Positions 42,900 to 52,924 are shown, counted from the stretch's first letter. The stretch is DNA of 64,000 bases from Flavobacterium sp. AED (GCF_000812945.1 NZ_JSYM01000006.1:113482-177481); one strand, 5' to 3'. Made by a program: numbers and translations. The notes: a model not told the origin generated them from the letters alone.

Positions 42900-43057
42900 A
42901 TCAAATAACGAGTTTTTTTTTAATTCAGTATGCTATAGATGAATTATTTTTTCCTTCTCCAAAGCTTATTTTTAATCTATTATCTTTAAGTCTATCCTTT
43001 AAAAGGCTTTTATCTATCGGTCTTTTTTTATTACTTTTACCAAACAAAATACAAACA

Positions 43058-44332
43058 ATGACTTTCGAAAATACCCTTGAATTTGCAAAACAACTCGATT
43101 TACAAGATCAGTTAAATAAATACCAAGATGAATTTATTTTTCCGCAGGTAAATGGAAAAAAAGTAATTTATTTTACAGGAAATTCACTGGGATTACAACC
43201 TAAGCGCACCAAAGCATACGTAGATGAGGTTATGAATGACTGGGGAAACCTTGCCGTTGAAGGTCATTTTTATGCACAAAAACCCTGGTGGGATTACCAA
43301 GAGCGATTTGCGAATCCGTTGAGTAAAATTGTTGGTGCCTTACCAAGTGAGGTAACTGTGATGAATACGTTGACGGTTAATCTTCATTTGTTGATGGTTT
43401 CCTTTTACCGACCTAATACAACCAGATATAAAATCATTTGTGAGGAAAAAGCGTTTCCTTCAGATCAATATATGTTTCAAAGTCAAGTGCATTTTCATGG
43501 GTATAAACCAGAAGATGCAATTATTGAAATCAAGCGTCGCGAAGGCGAACATAATATCCTCTTAGAAGATGTTTTGGCTAAAATTGAAGAAGTAGGAGAG
43601 GAGTTGGCTTTGGTTTTAATTGGCGGTGTCAACTATTACACAGGACAAGTTTTTGACATGAAAACTATAACTGCTGCAGGTCATAAAGCAGGAGCTTATG
43701 TAGGTTGGGATTTAGCTCACGCTGCAGGAAATATAAAATTAGAATTGCACGATTGGAACGTAGATTTTGCTGCTTGGTGCAGTTATAAGTATATGAATTC
43801 AGGACCTGGAAATGCTTCAGGATGTTTTATTCATGAAAAACACCACAATAATTCGGAGTTGCCAAGATTTGCCGGTTGGTGGGGGCACAATAAAGAACGT
43901 CGTTTCAAGATGGAACAAACTTTCGATCCCATTCATAGTGCAGATGGTTGGCAAATAAGTAATTTACCGGTACTTTCTTTAGCACCTTATTTGGCATCAG
44001 TAGAAATGTTTGATGAAATAGGAATGGAAGCTTTAATTCAAAAAAGAGATACAATCACTTCTTATTTAGAGTTTATTCTACTTGAGATAGACAAGGAAGT
44101 CGATAGTAGCTTCGAAATCATTACACCATCGAATCCTTCTGAAAGAGCGTCGCAATTATCAGTGTTGTTACATGGCGAAGGGCGAAGTTTATTTGACTAT
44201 CTTATGGAAAATGGTGTGATAACGGATTGGCGGGAACCTAATGTTATTCGTTTGGCTCCGGTTCCATTATATACTTCTTTTGAGGATATGTATCACTTTG
44301 GTCAAATCTTGAAAGCAGGAATTTTAGGGTAA
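43058..44332 (+). CDS. kynU: Kynureninase
   Basis: 424 residues from the ATG at 43058 (MTFENTLEFAKQLD). PLP enzyme: the lysine is in WCSYKYMNSGPG (about residue 245), with FTGNSLGLQPKRT at the N-terminus, ALVLIGGVNYYTGQVFD and YVGWDLAHAAGNIKLELHDW, and a LPRFAGWWGHNKERRFKM segment. Cleaves kynurenine or 3-hydroxykynurenine to (3-hydroxy)anthranilate plus alanine. With kmo at 48.3 kb it suggests tryptophan degradation or the tryptophan route to NAD. The longer open frame upstream is Phe/Leu-rich low-complexity sequence without homology and was not used. Confidence 0.95.
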   Translation: MTFENTLEFAKQLDLQDQLNKYQDEFIFPQVNGKKVIYFTGNSLGLQPKRTKAYVDEVMNDWGNLAVEGHFYAQKPWWDYQERFANPLSKIVGALPSEVTVMNTLTVNLHLLMVSFYRPNTTRYKIICEEKAFPSDQYMFQSQVHFHGYKPEDAIIEIKRREGEHNILLEDVLAKIEEVGEELALVLIGGVNYYTGQVFDMKTITAAGHKAGAYVGWDLAHAAGNIKLELHDWNVDFAAWCSYKYMNSGPGNASGCFIHEKHHNNSELPRFAGWWGHNKERRFKMEQTFDPIHSADGWQISNLPVLSLAPYLASVEMFDEIGMEALIQKRDTITSYLEFILLEIDKEVDSSFEIITPSNPSERASQLSVLLHGEGRSLFDYLMENGVITDWREPNVIRLAPVPLYTSFEDMYHFGQILKAGILG

Positions 44333-44435
44333 CATTATCCTAAAATTATATAAAAAATAGTTTAAATTCTATAAGTTTTATTGGATGGTTTAAACGTTTC
44401 TTTGTAATATTAGAAATTATGAAAAATTTAAAATC

Positions 44436-44855
44436 ATGAAAAATATATACATTATAATAGTGTCATTAGTTATTGTGTCTTGTCAAAATCAAGGAAAAAT
44501 GGAGATTCAAAAAGCCAAACAGGCTACTGTGGATTCCATGAAAGTTGTAATAGAAAAACAAAGGGTTATCGATTCTATGCAAGTTGAAATAGCTAAAGTT
44601 GAAAATGCCAAGATAGAAACCCAAAAAGAAGTTGTTGTTGTAAATCATCAAGCAGCTGCTACGACTACCACAACAACCACAAAAAAGAAAGGTTGGAGCG
44701 GAGCTGCTAAAGGAGCTGTTATTGGAGCAGGAGTTGGAGCTGTTACAGGAGCAATTATTAGTAAGAAAAAAGGTCAGGGAGCAATAATTGGTGGTTTGGC
44801 AGGAGCAGGTGTTGGAGCTGGTACAGGCGCTATTATTGACGGAAGTAAAAAATAA
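44436..44855 (+). CDS. Glycine-zipper lipoprotein with coiled coil
   Basis: 139 residues. A lipoprotein signal peptide ends VSLVIVSC with the lipidated Cys16 position, followed by a ~45-residue charged coiled coil (KAKQATVDSMKVVIEKQRVI), a Thr-rich linker and a C-terminal glycine zipper (GAVIGAGVGAVTGAIISKKK repeated as GGLAGAGVGAGTGAIIDGSKK). Such proteins insert or associate with the outer membrane and are often stress-related; the precise role is unknown. Confidence 0.8.
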   Translation: MKNIYIIIVSLVIVSCQNQGKMEIQKAKQATVDSMKVVIEKQRVIDSMQVEIAKVENAKIETQKEVVVVNHQAAATTTTTTTKKKGWSGAAKGAVIGAGVGAVTGAIISKKKGQGAIIGGLAGAGVGAGTGAIIDGSKK

Positions 44856-44870
44856 TAAATAAATTTTTAT

Positions 44871-44915
44871 AAAAAAGAGTGTTTAAGTTCTAATCGAATT
44901 TAAACACTCTTTTTT
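44871..44915. terminator. Bidirectional terminator
   Basis: AAAAAAGAGTGTTTAA and its complement around a ~13-base loop, with A and T runs on the two sides; between convergent genes. Confidence 0.88.
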
Positions 44916-45046
44916 ATTTACTATCGTTGCAATTTTCGGTTATGTTATTTATTTAGAACCGAAAACAAATTTAAATACATAACCCATTTTTTGAAATCAG
45001 AAATACTTTTATTTGGTCACAACGGATAATCGAATGTTTTTTGTTT

Positions 45047-45688
45047 CTATTTTTTAAAAAATGAAGTAGTGGGAATTTCTTTTCGTGCATATTGAAAACG
45101 ATCTACTAATTTGGGTAAACAATATCCGTCGAGTCCATTTAATGCCACAATGTTTCCTTTATCAATTTGTAACCAACCATCTTTGTGTTCCAATTCTTCT
45201 TCAAAAAATAAATTTTCGATAGAAGCAATGATGTGAATGGTATCATTTTCCTTGATATAATATTCATTTACATACTTGCAATACAATTGTACCGGGCTTC
45301 CTTTTACGAAAGGGATTTTAATATTATTTTTATATTCTTCTTCAAGATTGGTCTTGTCAAATTCAGAAATCCCCAATTCATAATTTGCCGAGGTATGATG
45401 CGCATCTTCAATCATATCCACCGTAATGTGATTCACGGTAAAATAGCCCGTTTCCCTTATATTTTTGTAGGTATCCCTTGGAACTGTTGTAGGCCTCATT
45501 ATGAATCCAATTAATGCAGGATTGCTTCCTAAATGGGTTACGCTGCTAAAAATGGCTACGTTAGGTTTTCCATCAATAGATTTTGTGGCAAGTAAATTTG
45601 CTGATTTATATCCGGTGCAAGAATTGATTAAATTTAATCTTTCGATTTTCTCCATTTGGGAAATATCGTCTCTGGAAATATGCTTCAT
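45047..45688 (-). CDS. Flavin reductase-like (FMN-binding split-barrel) protein
   Basis: 213 residues from the ATG at 45688. A flavin-reductase-like domain is indicated by YKSANLLATKSIDGKPNVA, VTHLGSNPALIGFIMRP and the TGYFTVNHI segment. The family binds FMN and reduces flavin or acts as flavoredoxin. The substrate is unknown. The TTG at 45709 that would extend it by seven residues is the last three bases of the promoter element TATATTTG and was rejected. Confidence 0.82.
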   Translation of the reverse strand: MKHISRDDISQMEKIERLNLINSCTGYKSANLLATKSIDGKPNVAIFSSVTHLGSNPALIGFIMRPTTVPRDTYKNIRETGYFTVNHITVDMIEDAHHTSANYELGISEFDKTNLEEEYKNNIKIPFVKGSPVQLYCKYVNEYYIKENDTIHIIASIENLFFEEELEHKDGWLQIDKGNIVALNGLDGYCLPKLVDRFQYARKEIPTTSFFKK

Positions 45689-45706
45689 GTCTTTTTTAAT
45701 TTGGAA

Positions 45707-45714
45707 CAAATATA
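45707..45714 (-). promoter_or_regulatory. Flavin reductase gene -7 promoter element
   Basis: TATATTTG on the minus strand, 18 bases before the start codon. Confidence 0.5.
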
Positions 45715-45824
45715 ACTTTTTGTTTAATTAAATATAAAATAAATTAAACAAAATAATTATATTCAATATTTTAAAATCAAAAAGCTATCGAAAATAAATA
45801 CTTTAAAATAACTTTCAAATCCTA

Positions 45825-45832
45825 TATATTTG
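45825..45832 (+). promoter_or_regulatory. Penicillin acylase gene -7 promoter element
   Basis: TATATTTG, 19 bases before the ATG at 45852. Confidence 0.5.
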
Positions 45833-45851
45833 TTTATCAATTTATCCAAAA

Positions 45852-48242
45852 ATGAAAAAGCTCAAAAAAGTCCTTCTGGTTTTACTTTCGTTAGTAGCGA
45901 TTATAACAATAGCTTTAATTGGTTATGGGTTTTATCTAAAACCAAAATATGAAGGCGAATTGCAACTGAAAAATATTCAGAAAGAAACAACGGTGTATTT
46001 TGATGAATTTGGAGTGCCTCATATTTATGCTGCCACTACAAAGGATGCGATGGAAGCTTTAGGTTATGTTCATGCACAGGATCGATTGTGGCAAATGGAA
46101 TTGATGCGACGCATTGCTCCGGGACGTTTGTCAGAAATATTTGGTTCAGTTGCGTTGAAAAATGATAAATTCTTTGCAGGACTTGGAATCGAAGAAGCTT
46201 CTTCAAAAGCGATTGCAGCTTTAGATAAAAATAGCCCAAGTTATCAATTGACTATGGCATATTTAGATGGAATTAATCAATATATCGATGAAGGAAAAAC
46301 ACCTATAGAGTTCAGTTTAGTAGGAGTGAAGAAAGAGAAGTTTACGATAAAAGATGTCTATAATATTTTTGGATATATGTCTTTTAGTTTTGCGATGGCT
46401 CAAAAATCAGATCCGTTATTGACCGATATTCGAAATAAATATGGAATGGAGTATCTCAAGGATTTTGGAATTGACGGCTCTTTTAATACCACACGTATAA
46501 AAAATGCCAAAGAAAAACCACAGGAATATGCCACTATTGCAAAATCGATAGCTTCGCTTTTAGATCAGTCGCCAATTCCTCCATTTGTAGGAAGTAATAG
46601 CTGGGTTATAGCACCAAAGAAAACTAAGAACGGTAAAGTTATTTTTGCCAATGATCCTCATATTGGGTTTTCGCAACCGGGAACTTGGTACGAAGCACAT
46701 TTGGTAACGCCTGATTTTGAATTGTATGGTTGTTATTTGGCAGGAACTCCTTATCCTTTGTTAGGTCACAATCATGAATATGCGTATGGTTTGACGATGT
46801 TTGAAAACGATGATATTGATTTGTACCAAGAAGAGAATAATCCAACTGATGTGAATGCTTACAAAACACCAAATGGGTTCAGTCGCTATGAAATTAGAAA
46901 AAAAACTATAAAAGTAAAAGATTCTACTGATGTAGTTTTAAATATAAAAGTGACACGTCACGGTCCTATTGTGAATGATCTTATTGATGGTTTAAATAAA
47001 AAGAAACCCGTTGCGATGTCGTGGATTTATACACAACAGCCCATTCAGATTCTAGATGCGGTCTATATGCTTTCACACGCAAAAAGTAAAGCCGATTTTC
47101 ACAAAGGAGTAGTTTTAATTGCTGCGCCGGGATTGAATGTAATGTATGGTGATGCCAAAGGGAATGTGGCTTGGTGGGCAACAGGGAAATTATACAAACA
47201 CAATGTGGGGGTGAATACTAATTTTATTCTGGATGGAGCTAGTGGTAAAGACGATATTACCGAATATTTGGATTTCTCCAAAAATCCTTCAGCGGAAAAT
47301 CCAGATTGGAATTATGTATATTCTGCGAATAATCAACCGGAACCAATAGACGGATTTTTATATCCGGGGTATTACCTGCCAGAAGACAGAGCCAAAAGAA
47401 TCACCCAGTTATTAGACCTAAAATCCAATTGGGATAAGGAGTCTGTTAGTAAAATGATTTTCGATAATACTTCATTAGTAGCGCCACAAGTTCTTTTAAA
47501 TTTATTTTCGAGTGTCAATTATAATGCACTTTCTAAAAATGAAAAAGAAGCCATTACTATTTTAAAATCTTGGAAAGGATCAAATAATCTTCATGATGTG
47601 GCTCCAACAATTTACAACAAATGGGTTTATTTTTATTTGAAAAACACTTTTGAAGACGAACTCGGTGAAACTGATTTCAAACAATTTCTTGAAACGCACA
47701 TAATGAAACAAATTGTAGCGAAACAAATGGCTAATGAAAATTCACTTTGGTGGGATAATATTACCAGCAAAAGTGTTAAAGAAACTAGATCTCAAATTCT
47801 TTCACAATCGTTTAAGGAAGCTATTGTTTCATTAGAAAAACAATTAGGAAATTCAGTGCCAACTTGGACTTGGAATAAAGTTCATGTTTTAGAACATCAA
47901 CATCCATTGGGCAAAGTGGCTGCATTACGAAGAATTTTCAATGTGGGACCTTTTGAAGTTCCAGGTTCTAATGAGGTAATCAACAATCAGTTTTTTGATT
48001 ATACAGATGAAGCAAATTATGTTGTAAAAGGTGGGCCTTCAACGAGAAGAATTATTGATTTTTCGGATGTAGAAAACAGTTGGAGTATTCTGCCAACAGG
48101 ACAATCAGGGAATCCACTGAGTTCGCATTACAGCGATCAAGCGGAACTTTACAATGCAGGAAAATTTAGAAAAATGAAACTGAATAAAGAGGAGATTGTT
48201 AGAACTTCAACAAAATTGGTCTTTGTTCCCTATAAAAATTAA
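45852..48242 (+). CDS. Penicillin acylase family (Ntn-hydrolase) protein
   Basis: 796 residues. An N-terminal hydrophobic segment (about 6-28) anchors or exports it. The family's small subunit is residues ~30-245 (FDEFGVPHIYAATTKDAMEA). The autocleavage site and N-terminal nucleophile is Ser248 in FVGSNSWVIAPKKT, and the oxyanion-related Asn and the LGHNHEYAYGLTM segment follow in the large subunit. It hydrolyses amide bonds, such as beta-lactam side chains or acyl-homoserine lactones, in the periplasm; the natural substrate is unknown. Not in an evident operon. Confidence 0.9.
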   Translation: MKKLKKVLLVLLSLVAIITIALIGYGFYLKPKYEGELQLKNIQKETTVYFDEFGVPHIYAATTKDAMEALGYVHAQDRLWQMELMRRIAPGRLSEIFGSVALKNDKFFAGLGIEEASSKAIAALDKNSPSYQLTMAYLDGINQYIDEGKTPIEFSLVGVKKEKFTIKDVYNIFGYMSFSFAMAQKSDPLLTDIRNKYGMEYLKDFGIDGSFNTTRIKNAKEKPQEYATIAKSIASLLDQSPIPPFVGSNSWVIAPKKTKNGKVIFANDPHIGFSQPGTWYEAHLVTPDFELYGCYLAGTPYPLLGHNHEYAYGLTMFENDDIDLYQEENNPTDVNAYKTPNGFSRYEIRKKTIKVKDSTDVVLNIKVTRHGPIVNDLIDGLNKKKPVAMSWIYTQQPIQILDAVYMLSHAKSKADFHKGVVLIAAPGLNVMYGDAKGNVAWWATGKLYKHNVGVNTNFILDGASGKDDITEYLDFSKNPSAENPDWNYVYSANNQPEPIDGFLYPGYYLPEDRAKRITQLLDLKSNWDKESVSKMIFDNTSLVAPQVLLNLFSSVNYNALSKNEKEAITILKSWKGSNNLHDVAPTIYNKWVYFYLKNTFEDELGETDFKQFLETHIMKQIVAKQMANENSLWWDNITSKSVKETRSQILSQSFKEAIVSLEKQLGNSVPTWTWNKVHVLEHQHPLGKVAALRRIFNVGPFEVPGSNEVINNQFFDYTDEANYVVKGGPSTRRIIDFSDVENSWSILPTGQSGNPLSSHYSDQAELYNAGKFRKMKLNKEEIVRTSTKLVFVPYKN

Positions 48243-48274
48243 TAGTTTTAAAGTCCTTAGTCTAATAAAATCAG

Positions 48275-48282
48275 TAATTTTG
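48275..48282 (+). promoter_or_regulatory. kmo -7 promoter element
   Basis: TAATTTTG followed by CC, 22 bases before the kmo start. Confidence 0.5.
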
Positions 48283-48304
48283 CCTAACTTTTTATAAAAA
48301 ATTA

Positions 48305-49642
48305 ATGCAAACTCCCAAAAAAATAGCGGTTGTAGGTTCTGGATTAGTAGGATCTTTATTAGCTATTTACCTTCGCAAAGCTGGACATATAGTTCATGTT
48401 TATGATAGAAGTCCAGATATTAGACAAATTCAGTTTTCGGGACGTTCTATCAATTTAGCTATGTCTAACCGAGGTTGGAAAGCACTGGATGGAGTAGGAG
48501 TGGGTGATGCAGTGCGTGAGATTGCAATTCCTATGGATAAACGCGCCATTCATCTTGTGGACAAACTTAATTTTCAAAATTACGGACAAGAAGGGGAATC
48601 TATTTATTCGATTTCGAGAGGAACTTTAAATAGAAAAATGATCGATTTGGCGGAAGCCGCAGGAGCTCAATTCTTTTTTGAACATAAAATTTGGGATGTA
48701 ACTTTAGATGATGCGACCCTGCATATTGGAGAAACTGAAAGAGGAGCTTGGCAAGAAAAAAAATACGATATGGTCTTTGGTGCTGATGGGGCTTTTTCTA
48801 GAATCCGTCACCGAATGCAACGTCAAAGCATGTTTGATTATTCACAAGAATTTCTGCCTATTGGATATAAGGAATTAAATATTCCTGCAAATCCTGGTGC
48901 CACACATAAATTAGACAAGAATTCTTTTCATATTTGGCCACGAGGCGAATACATGTTGATTGCATTACCTAATTTAGACGGTAGTTTTACGTGTACCTTG
49001 TTTATGCCTTTTGAAGGAGAAAATTCTTTTGCAGCATTAAAAGATCAAAAAGAGGTTGAAGCTTTTTTTGAAAAGAATTTGCCAGATACGATTGATGTAA
49101 TTCCAAAATTGACAGAAGATTTTTTCAATAATCCAACAAGTACATTGGTAACCATGAAATGCTTTCCTTGGACTTATGAAGATAAAATTGCTTTAATTGG
49201 GGATGCCTGTCATGCAATTGTGCCATTTTATGGGCAGGGAATGAATGCGGGTTTTGAAGATATTTCAGTGCTATATGAAATGATTGAAATGTATGGTGAT
49301 GATTGGAAAACTATTTTTTCGGAATATCAAAAATCGCGTAAACCAAATGCGGATGCAATAGCAGAACTTTCCTATCGTAATTTTATGGAGATGAGTTCTA
49401 AAACTGCTGATGAAAAATTCCTATTGCAAAAGAAAATCGAAAAATCCTTCTCGGATAAATACCCTGATAAATGGATTCCGCTTTATAGTAGAGTAACTTT
49501 TAGTGATCGTCCTTATGCTGAAGCTTTAGCAATTGGGGATTATCAAAATGCCATTATGGAGGAAGTTTTAAAAATGGAAAACATTGAAAATATTTGGAAT
49601 AGCGAAGTAGTTGAGAATAAAATATTGGAATTATTGCAATAG
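48305..49642 (+). CDS. kmo: Kynurenine 3-monooxygenase
   Basis: A 445-residue aromatic hydroxylase. FAD-binding Rossmann motif VVGSGLVGSLLAIYLRKAG (about residues 8-26), the FGADGAFSRIRHRM segment and the second FAD motif LIGDACHAIVPFYGQGMNAG (about 295-315). Hydroxylates L-kynurenine using NADPH and O2. With kynU it gives 3-hydroxyanthranilate. Eukaryotic enzymes have a membrane tail; here the C-terminus is soluble. Own promoter and terminator, so not co-transcribed with kynU. Confidence 0.94.
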   Translation: MQTPKKIAVVGSGLVGSLLAIYLRKAGHIVHVYDRSPDIRQIQFSGRSINLAMSNRGWKALDGVGVGDAVREIAIPMDKRAIHLVDKLNFQNYGQEGESIYSISRGTLNRKMIDLAEAAGAQFFFEHKIWDVTLDDATLHIGETERGAWQEKKYDMVFGADGAFSRIRHRMQRQSMFDYSQEFLPIGYKELNIPANPGATHKLDKNSFHIWPRGEYMLIALPNLDGSFTCTLFMPFEGENSFAALKDQKEVEAFFEKNLPDTIDVIPKLTEDFFNNPTSTLVTMKCFPWTYEDKIALIGDACHAIVPFYGQGMNAGFEDISVLYEMIEMYGDDWKTIFSEYQKSRKPNADAIAELSYRNFMEMSSKTADEKFLLQKKIEKSFSDKYPDKWIPLYSRVTFSDRPYAEALAIGDYQNAIMEEVLKMENIENIWNSEVVENKILELLQ

Positions 49643-49687
49643 TTTTTTAGAGCTATTTAAGGTCAGTTCGTTTCTAGTTAATCGCTG

Positions 49688-49725
49688 AAATCCCATCTCA
49701 TTTTTTTAAACGAGATGGGATTTTT
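49688..49725. terminator. Terminator after kmo
   Basis: Stem AAATCCCATCTC / GAGATGGGATTT with a ~12-base loop, then a T run; between convergent kmo and cupin genes. Confidence 0.88.
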
Positions 49726-49786
49726 GTTTTAAACGAAGTGCATCAAATTCCTTATAAATAAAATTAAGTGAGGCATTCGAGACTAC

Positions 49787-50149
49787 TTATTCCTCACGGT
49801 GTACTTTTGTGAAATCGAAAGCAGGTTTGCAAATGGCAATATATTCACACGGTTCATTAAAAGGATTAGAATATTGTACCCGAGTGTTTTTCTCAATTTT
49901 TATAGATTGACCAGCTTCAAGAATTACAATTTCATCTTCAATGATAAATTGCTTTTTTCCTTTTATAATATAGGTGTATTCTTCAAATTCGGGTGTTTGA
50001 AAGGGTTCGCTCCACTTGGGCGGTGCAATCATGTGTGCGATTGAAATTTCAGGATTGTTTGTGGTTGCGATTCCGTGATGCTCTTCAATTAATTTACCAT
50101 CTGTTGTTGGAACTACAAATGGTGTTTTTTGGATAAAATATTTTTTCAT
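49787..50149 (-). CDS. Cupin-domain protein
   Basis: 120 residues of a single cupin barrel: the first motif region covers WSEPFQTPEFEEYTYIIKG (about 46-64) and the second IEKNTRVQYSNPFNEP (about 85-100). The classic two-His/Glu metal pattern is incomplete: the usual HxH is replaced by a Glu-rich stretch, so metal binding is doubtful. Function unknown. It is downstream of the HerA-like gene on the same strand, 62 bases away. Confidence 0.75.
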   Translation of the reverse strand: MKKYFIQKTPFVVPTTDGKLIEEHHGIATTNNPEISIAHMIAPPKWSEPFQTPEFEEYTYIIKGKKQFIIEDEIVILEAGQSIKIEKNTRVQYSNPFNEPCEYIAICKPAFDFTKVHREE

Positions 50150-50211
50150 TTTTTGAATTGATTTTTTGAAATATTTTTCAAGAAGTTTGATTGTAAAAGG
50201 GACTGTAGAGC

Positions 50212-51732
50212 TTATTTTTTGAACATTTTTGTTAAAATACCAAAAGCGCCTCTTATAAAAGTTGCACTAGTCAATACTTTCAAAACGGATTTTCCAACAA
50301 CACTCGCAGTGCTTGGTCCACTATTTTCTTCTTTTTTAATTGTTTTTTCTTGTTCTTGTGCAGCAACTTCCTGTTCGACAACGGCTATTTTTTTATTGAG
50401 CATTTCGTAAGCGCTTTCACGATCAATAAGTTCACTGTATTTTTTTACCAGTTTTGATTTAGTGTTGATTTCTTGAATTTCACTTTCAGTTAAAATATCC
50501 ATTCTGCTCATAGGTGCACGCATCATGGTCGCAGCAAGTGGAGTAGGAATTCCTTTTTCGTTCAATGCTGTAACCAATGCTTCTCCAATTCCAAGGCTAG
50601 TCAACACTTCATCTGTTTTGTAATATTCGGATGTAGGATAATTATCGGCTGTTTGCTTAATTGCCTGTCGATCATTGGCTGTAAAAGCCCTTAAAGCATG
50701 TTGTATTTTTAAACCTAATTGTGCCAAAACGCCACTTGGAATATCCATTGGATTTTGAGTAATAAAGTAAATCCCAATTCCTTTTGAACGGATTAATTTT
50801 ATGATAGTTTCTATTTGTTCTAATAATGCTTTGCTGGCTTCATTAAATATTAAATGGGCTTCATCAATAAAAATTACTAATTCAGGTTGATCGGCATCTC
50901 CTTTTTCAGGCATTTGTTGGTATATTTCAGCCAATAAACTAAGCATGAATGTCGAAAATAATTTTGGCTTATCTTGAATATCTGTCAAACGAAGGATGTT
51001 GACATATCCTTTGCCATTTTCATCAATTCGCATCAAATCCTCAATATCAAAAGACATTTCTCCAAAAAATAAGTCAGCACCTTGTTGTTCTAACTCAATT
51101 ATTTTTCTAAGAATAATTCCAGTGGTTGAAGTTGAAATTTTACCATAATCTGCCGTAATCTCGTCTTTTCCCTCTTCGGTTATATAATTGATTACTTTTT
51201 TGATGTCTTTAAGATCTAATAAAGGCATTTTATTGTCATCACAATATTTGAATATAACAGCAATAACGCCTGCTTGAGTGTCATTTAATGCTAATATTCT
51301 TGAGAATAGTACAGGACCAAATTCTGATACTGTTGCACGAAGGCGTACTCCATTTTGTTCAGACAAAGTCAGTAATTCAACTGGAAAGCTGGATACACTA
51401 TATGGGATGTTAATTTTAGCCTGACGTTCGATAATAAAAGGTTTTTCCTCCCCTTCTTTTGCAATACCACTAAAATCACCTTTTATGTCCATCATCAATA
51501 CTGGAATTCCAAAAGAGGACAATTGTTCTGAAAGGACCTGAATAGTTTTAGTTTTTCCTGTTCCAGTAGCTCCGGCAATTAAGCCATGGCGGTTCATTGT
51601 TTTTAATGGTATTTTTACATGTGCATCTGCTAAAGCCTCCCCGTCTAATATTGCTCCACCTAAAATAATGCTTTCTCCTTTCGAAATATAACCGTTTGTA
51701 ATGTGTTGTGTAAAATCTTCTTTTCTGCTCAT
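50212..51732 (-). CDS. HerA-like (DUF853/YjgR family) ATPase
   Basis: 506 residues. Walker A is GATGTGKTKTIQ (about residues 54-65), Walker B is LVIFIDEAHLIFNEA (about 285-299), and QNPMDIPSGVLAQLG is a conserved sensor region. FtsK/HerA superfamily DNA-translocase fold with a C-terminal KKEENS-type linker. The YjgR family's role is unknown; cytoplasmic. No nurA nuclease or defence genes are nearby, so a HerA-NurA repair or phage-defence role is not supported by context. Confidence 0.88.
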   Translation of the reverse strand: MSRKEDFTQHITNGYISKGESIILGGAILDGEALADAHVKIPLKTMNRHGLIAGATGTGKTKTIQVLSEQLSSFGIPVLMMDIKGDFSGIAKEGEEKPFIIERQAKINIPYSVSSFPVELLTLSEQNGVRLRATVSEFGPVLFSRILALNDTQAGVIAVIFKYCDDNKMPLLDLKDIKKVINYITEEGKDEITADYGKISTSTTGIILRKIIELEQQGADLFFGEMSFDIEDLMRIDENGKGYVNILRLTDIQDKPKLFSTFMLSLLAEIYQQMPEKGDADQPELVIFIDEAHLIFNEASKALLEQIETIIKLIRSKGIGIYFITQNPMDIPSGVLAQLGLKIQHALRAFTANDRQAIKQTADNYPTSEYYKTDEVLTSLGIGEALVTALNEKGIPTPLAATMMRAPMSRMDILTESEIQEINTKSKLVKKYSELIDRESAYEMLNKKIAVVEQEVAAQEQEKTIKKEENSGPSTASVVGKSVLKVLTSATFIRGAFGILTKMFKK

Positions 51733-52105
51733 AATGGGGTCTAATTTAAATGATTTGCAAGGTAATAATTATTGTAATTTGTATAAATAAAGCGTTAACT
51801 GCAGTTTTCCTGCTTTTTTATTGTTAATAATAAAAAAAAATATTTTTAGCTGTTTCAATCTGGATATTGAAAAATTATCTCAATATGTCATAAAACATTA
51901 TGTTTTTTTTTGTAAAATAACTGATTTACTTGTGAATTCTGATATAAATGCAAATTTTAAATTAACAAATTATTTTTCGGAATAAAATTAATTAGAATAA
52001 AATTAAAAAAAGTTTTTTTATTTAAACTAAAAATATAAATTTGCTCCACTACAAGTTTATTATAACTAAAGAATAAATTATTTAAAACTATTAAAATTAA
52101 AAAAA
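51733..52105 (+). promoter_or_regulatory. Divergent AT-rich intergenic region with exbB promoter
   Basis: 373 bases without an ORF. Very AT-rich with several A/T homopolymer runs. A -7 element TAAATTTG lies at 52036-52043, about 62 bases before exbB. No hairpin with a T run or iron-box-like palindrome was recognised by eye. Confidence 0.5.
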
Positions 52106-52924
52106 ATGGCAAACGTTAAAAAAGAAAACGGTTCAAAAGGTGGAGGAATGATTTCAGGAATCATTATTGTAGCATGTGTTTTTGTTGGATGGATAGTATG
52201 GAATTTTATAATGGGTAATGGTGCTAATTTCGAGGGTGGAATTAATACAGGTCACCCACTACCAGGAAATTACTTGGCAATGGTTTATAAAGGAGGTCCT
52301 ATTGTACCTATTTTATTAGGTTGTTTATTAATGGTTATTGTGTTTTCATTCGAGCGTTTTGCAGTTATTTCAAAAGCAGCTGGTAAAGGAAATCTTGATC
52401 AATTCATGAAAAGTGTACAAGGAAATATTACTACAGGTGATATTGATGGTGCTATCGCTTTATGTGACAAACAAAAAGGATCTGTTGCAAATGCAATTAA
52501 ATCTGCTTTATTGAAATACCAAGATGTTAAAAAAGAAGGATTAGATAGTGAAGCTGCTGCTGAAACAATTCACAAAGAAATTGAAGAAGCTACTTCATTA
52601 GAAATGCCAATGTTAGAAAAACATATGACTATTCTTTCTACATTAGTTTCATTAGGAACTCTTGCAGGTTTGTTAGGAACAGTAACAGGGATGATTAAAG
52701 CGTTTGGTGCTTTGGCTTCAGCTGGAACTCCGGATCAAGCTGCACTTGCAAATGGTATCTCTGAAGCATTGATTAACACTGCAACGGGTATCTCTACTTC
52801 TGCATTAGCAATCGTTGCTTACAACTTTTTTACTTCTAAAATTGATACTTTGACTTATTCTATTGATGAGGCAGGTAATACAATTGTAAATACTTACAGA
52901 CACTACAGAAGTACACAAAAATAA
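52106..52924 (+). CDS. exbB: MotA/TolQ/ExbB proton channel family protein
   Basis: 272 residues with three main transmembrane regions (about 15-35, 65-90, 165-215 in a hairpin). The family core MLEKHMTILSTLVSLGTLAG and LLGTVTGMIKAF, then ALINTATGISTSALAIVAYNFF, carry the conserved Thr/Gly of the proton path. Inner-membrane channel that energises TonB with ExbD. First gene of the operon. Confidence 0.93.
   Translation: MANVKKENGSKGGGMISGIIIVACVFVGWIVWNFIMGNGANFEGGINTGHPLPGNYLAMVYKGGPIVPILLGCLLMVIVFSFERFAVISKAAGKGNLDQFMKSVQGNITTGDIDGAIALCDKQKGSVANAIKSALLKYQDVKKEGLDSEAAAETIHKEIEEATSLEMPMLEKHMTILSTLVSLGTLAGLLGTVTGMIKAFGALASAGTPDQAALANGISEALINTATGISTSALAIVAYNFFTSKIDTLTYSIDEAGNTIVNTYRHYRSTQK

Noticed and set aside
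42857..43057. In-frame N-terminal extension of kynU (about 67 residues)
   Set aside because: Phe/Leu/Ser-rich low-complexity translation overlapping the divergent SIMPL gene start and promoter; the family N-terminus begins at MTFENT (43058).
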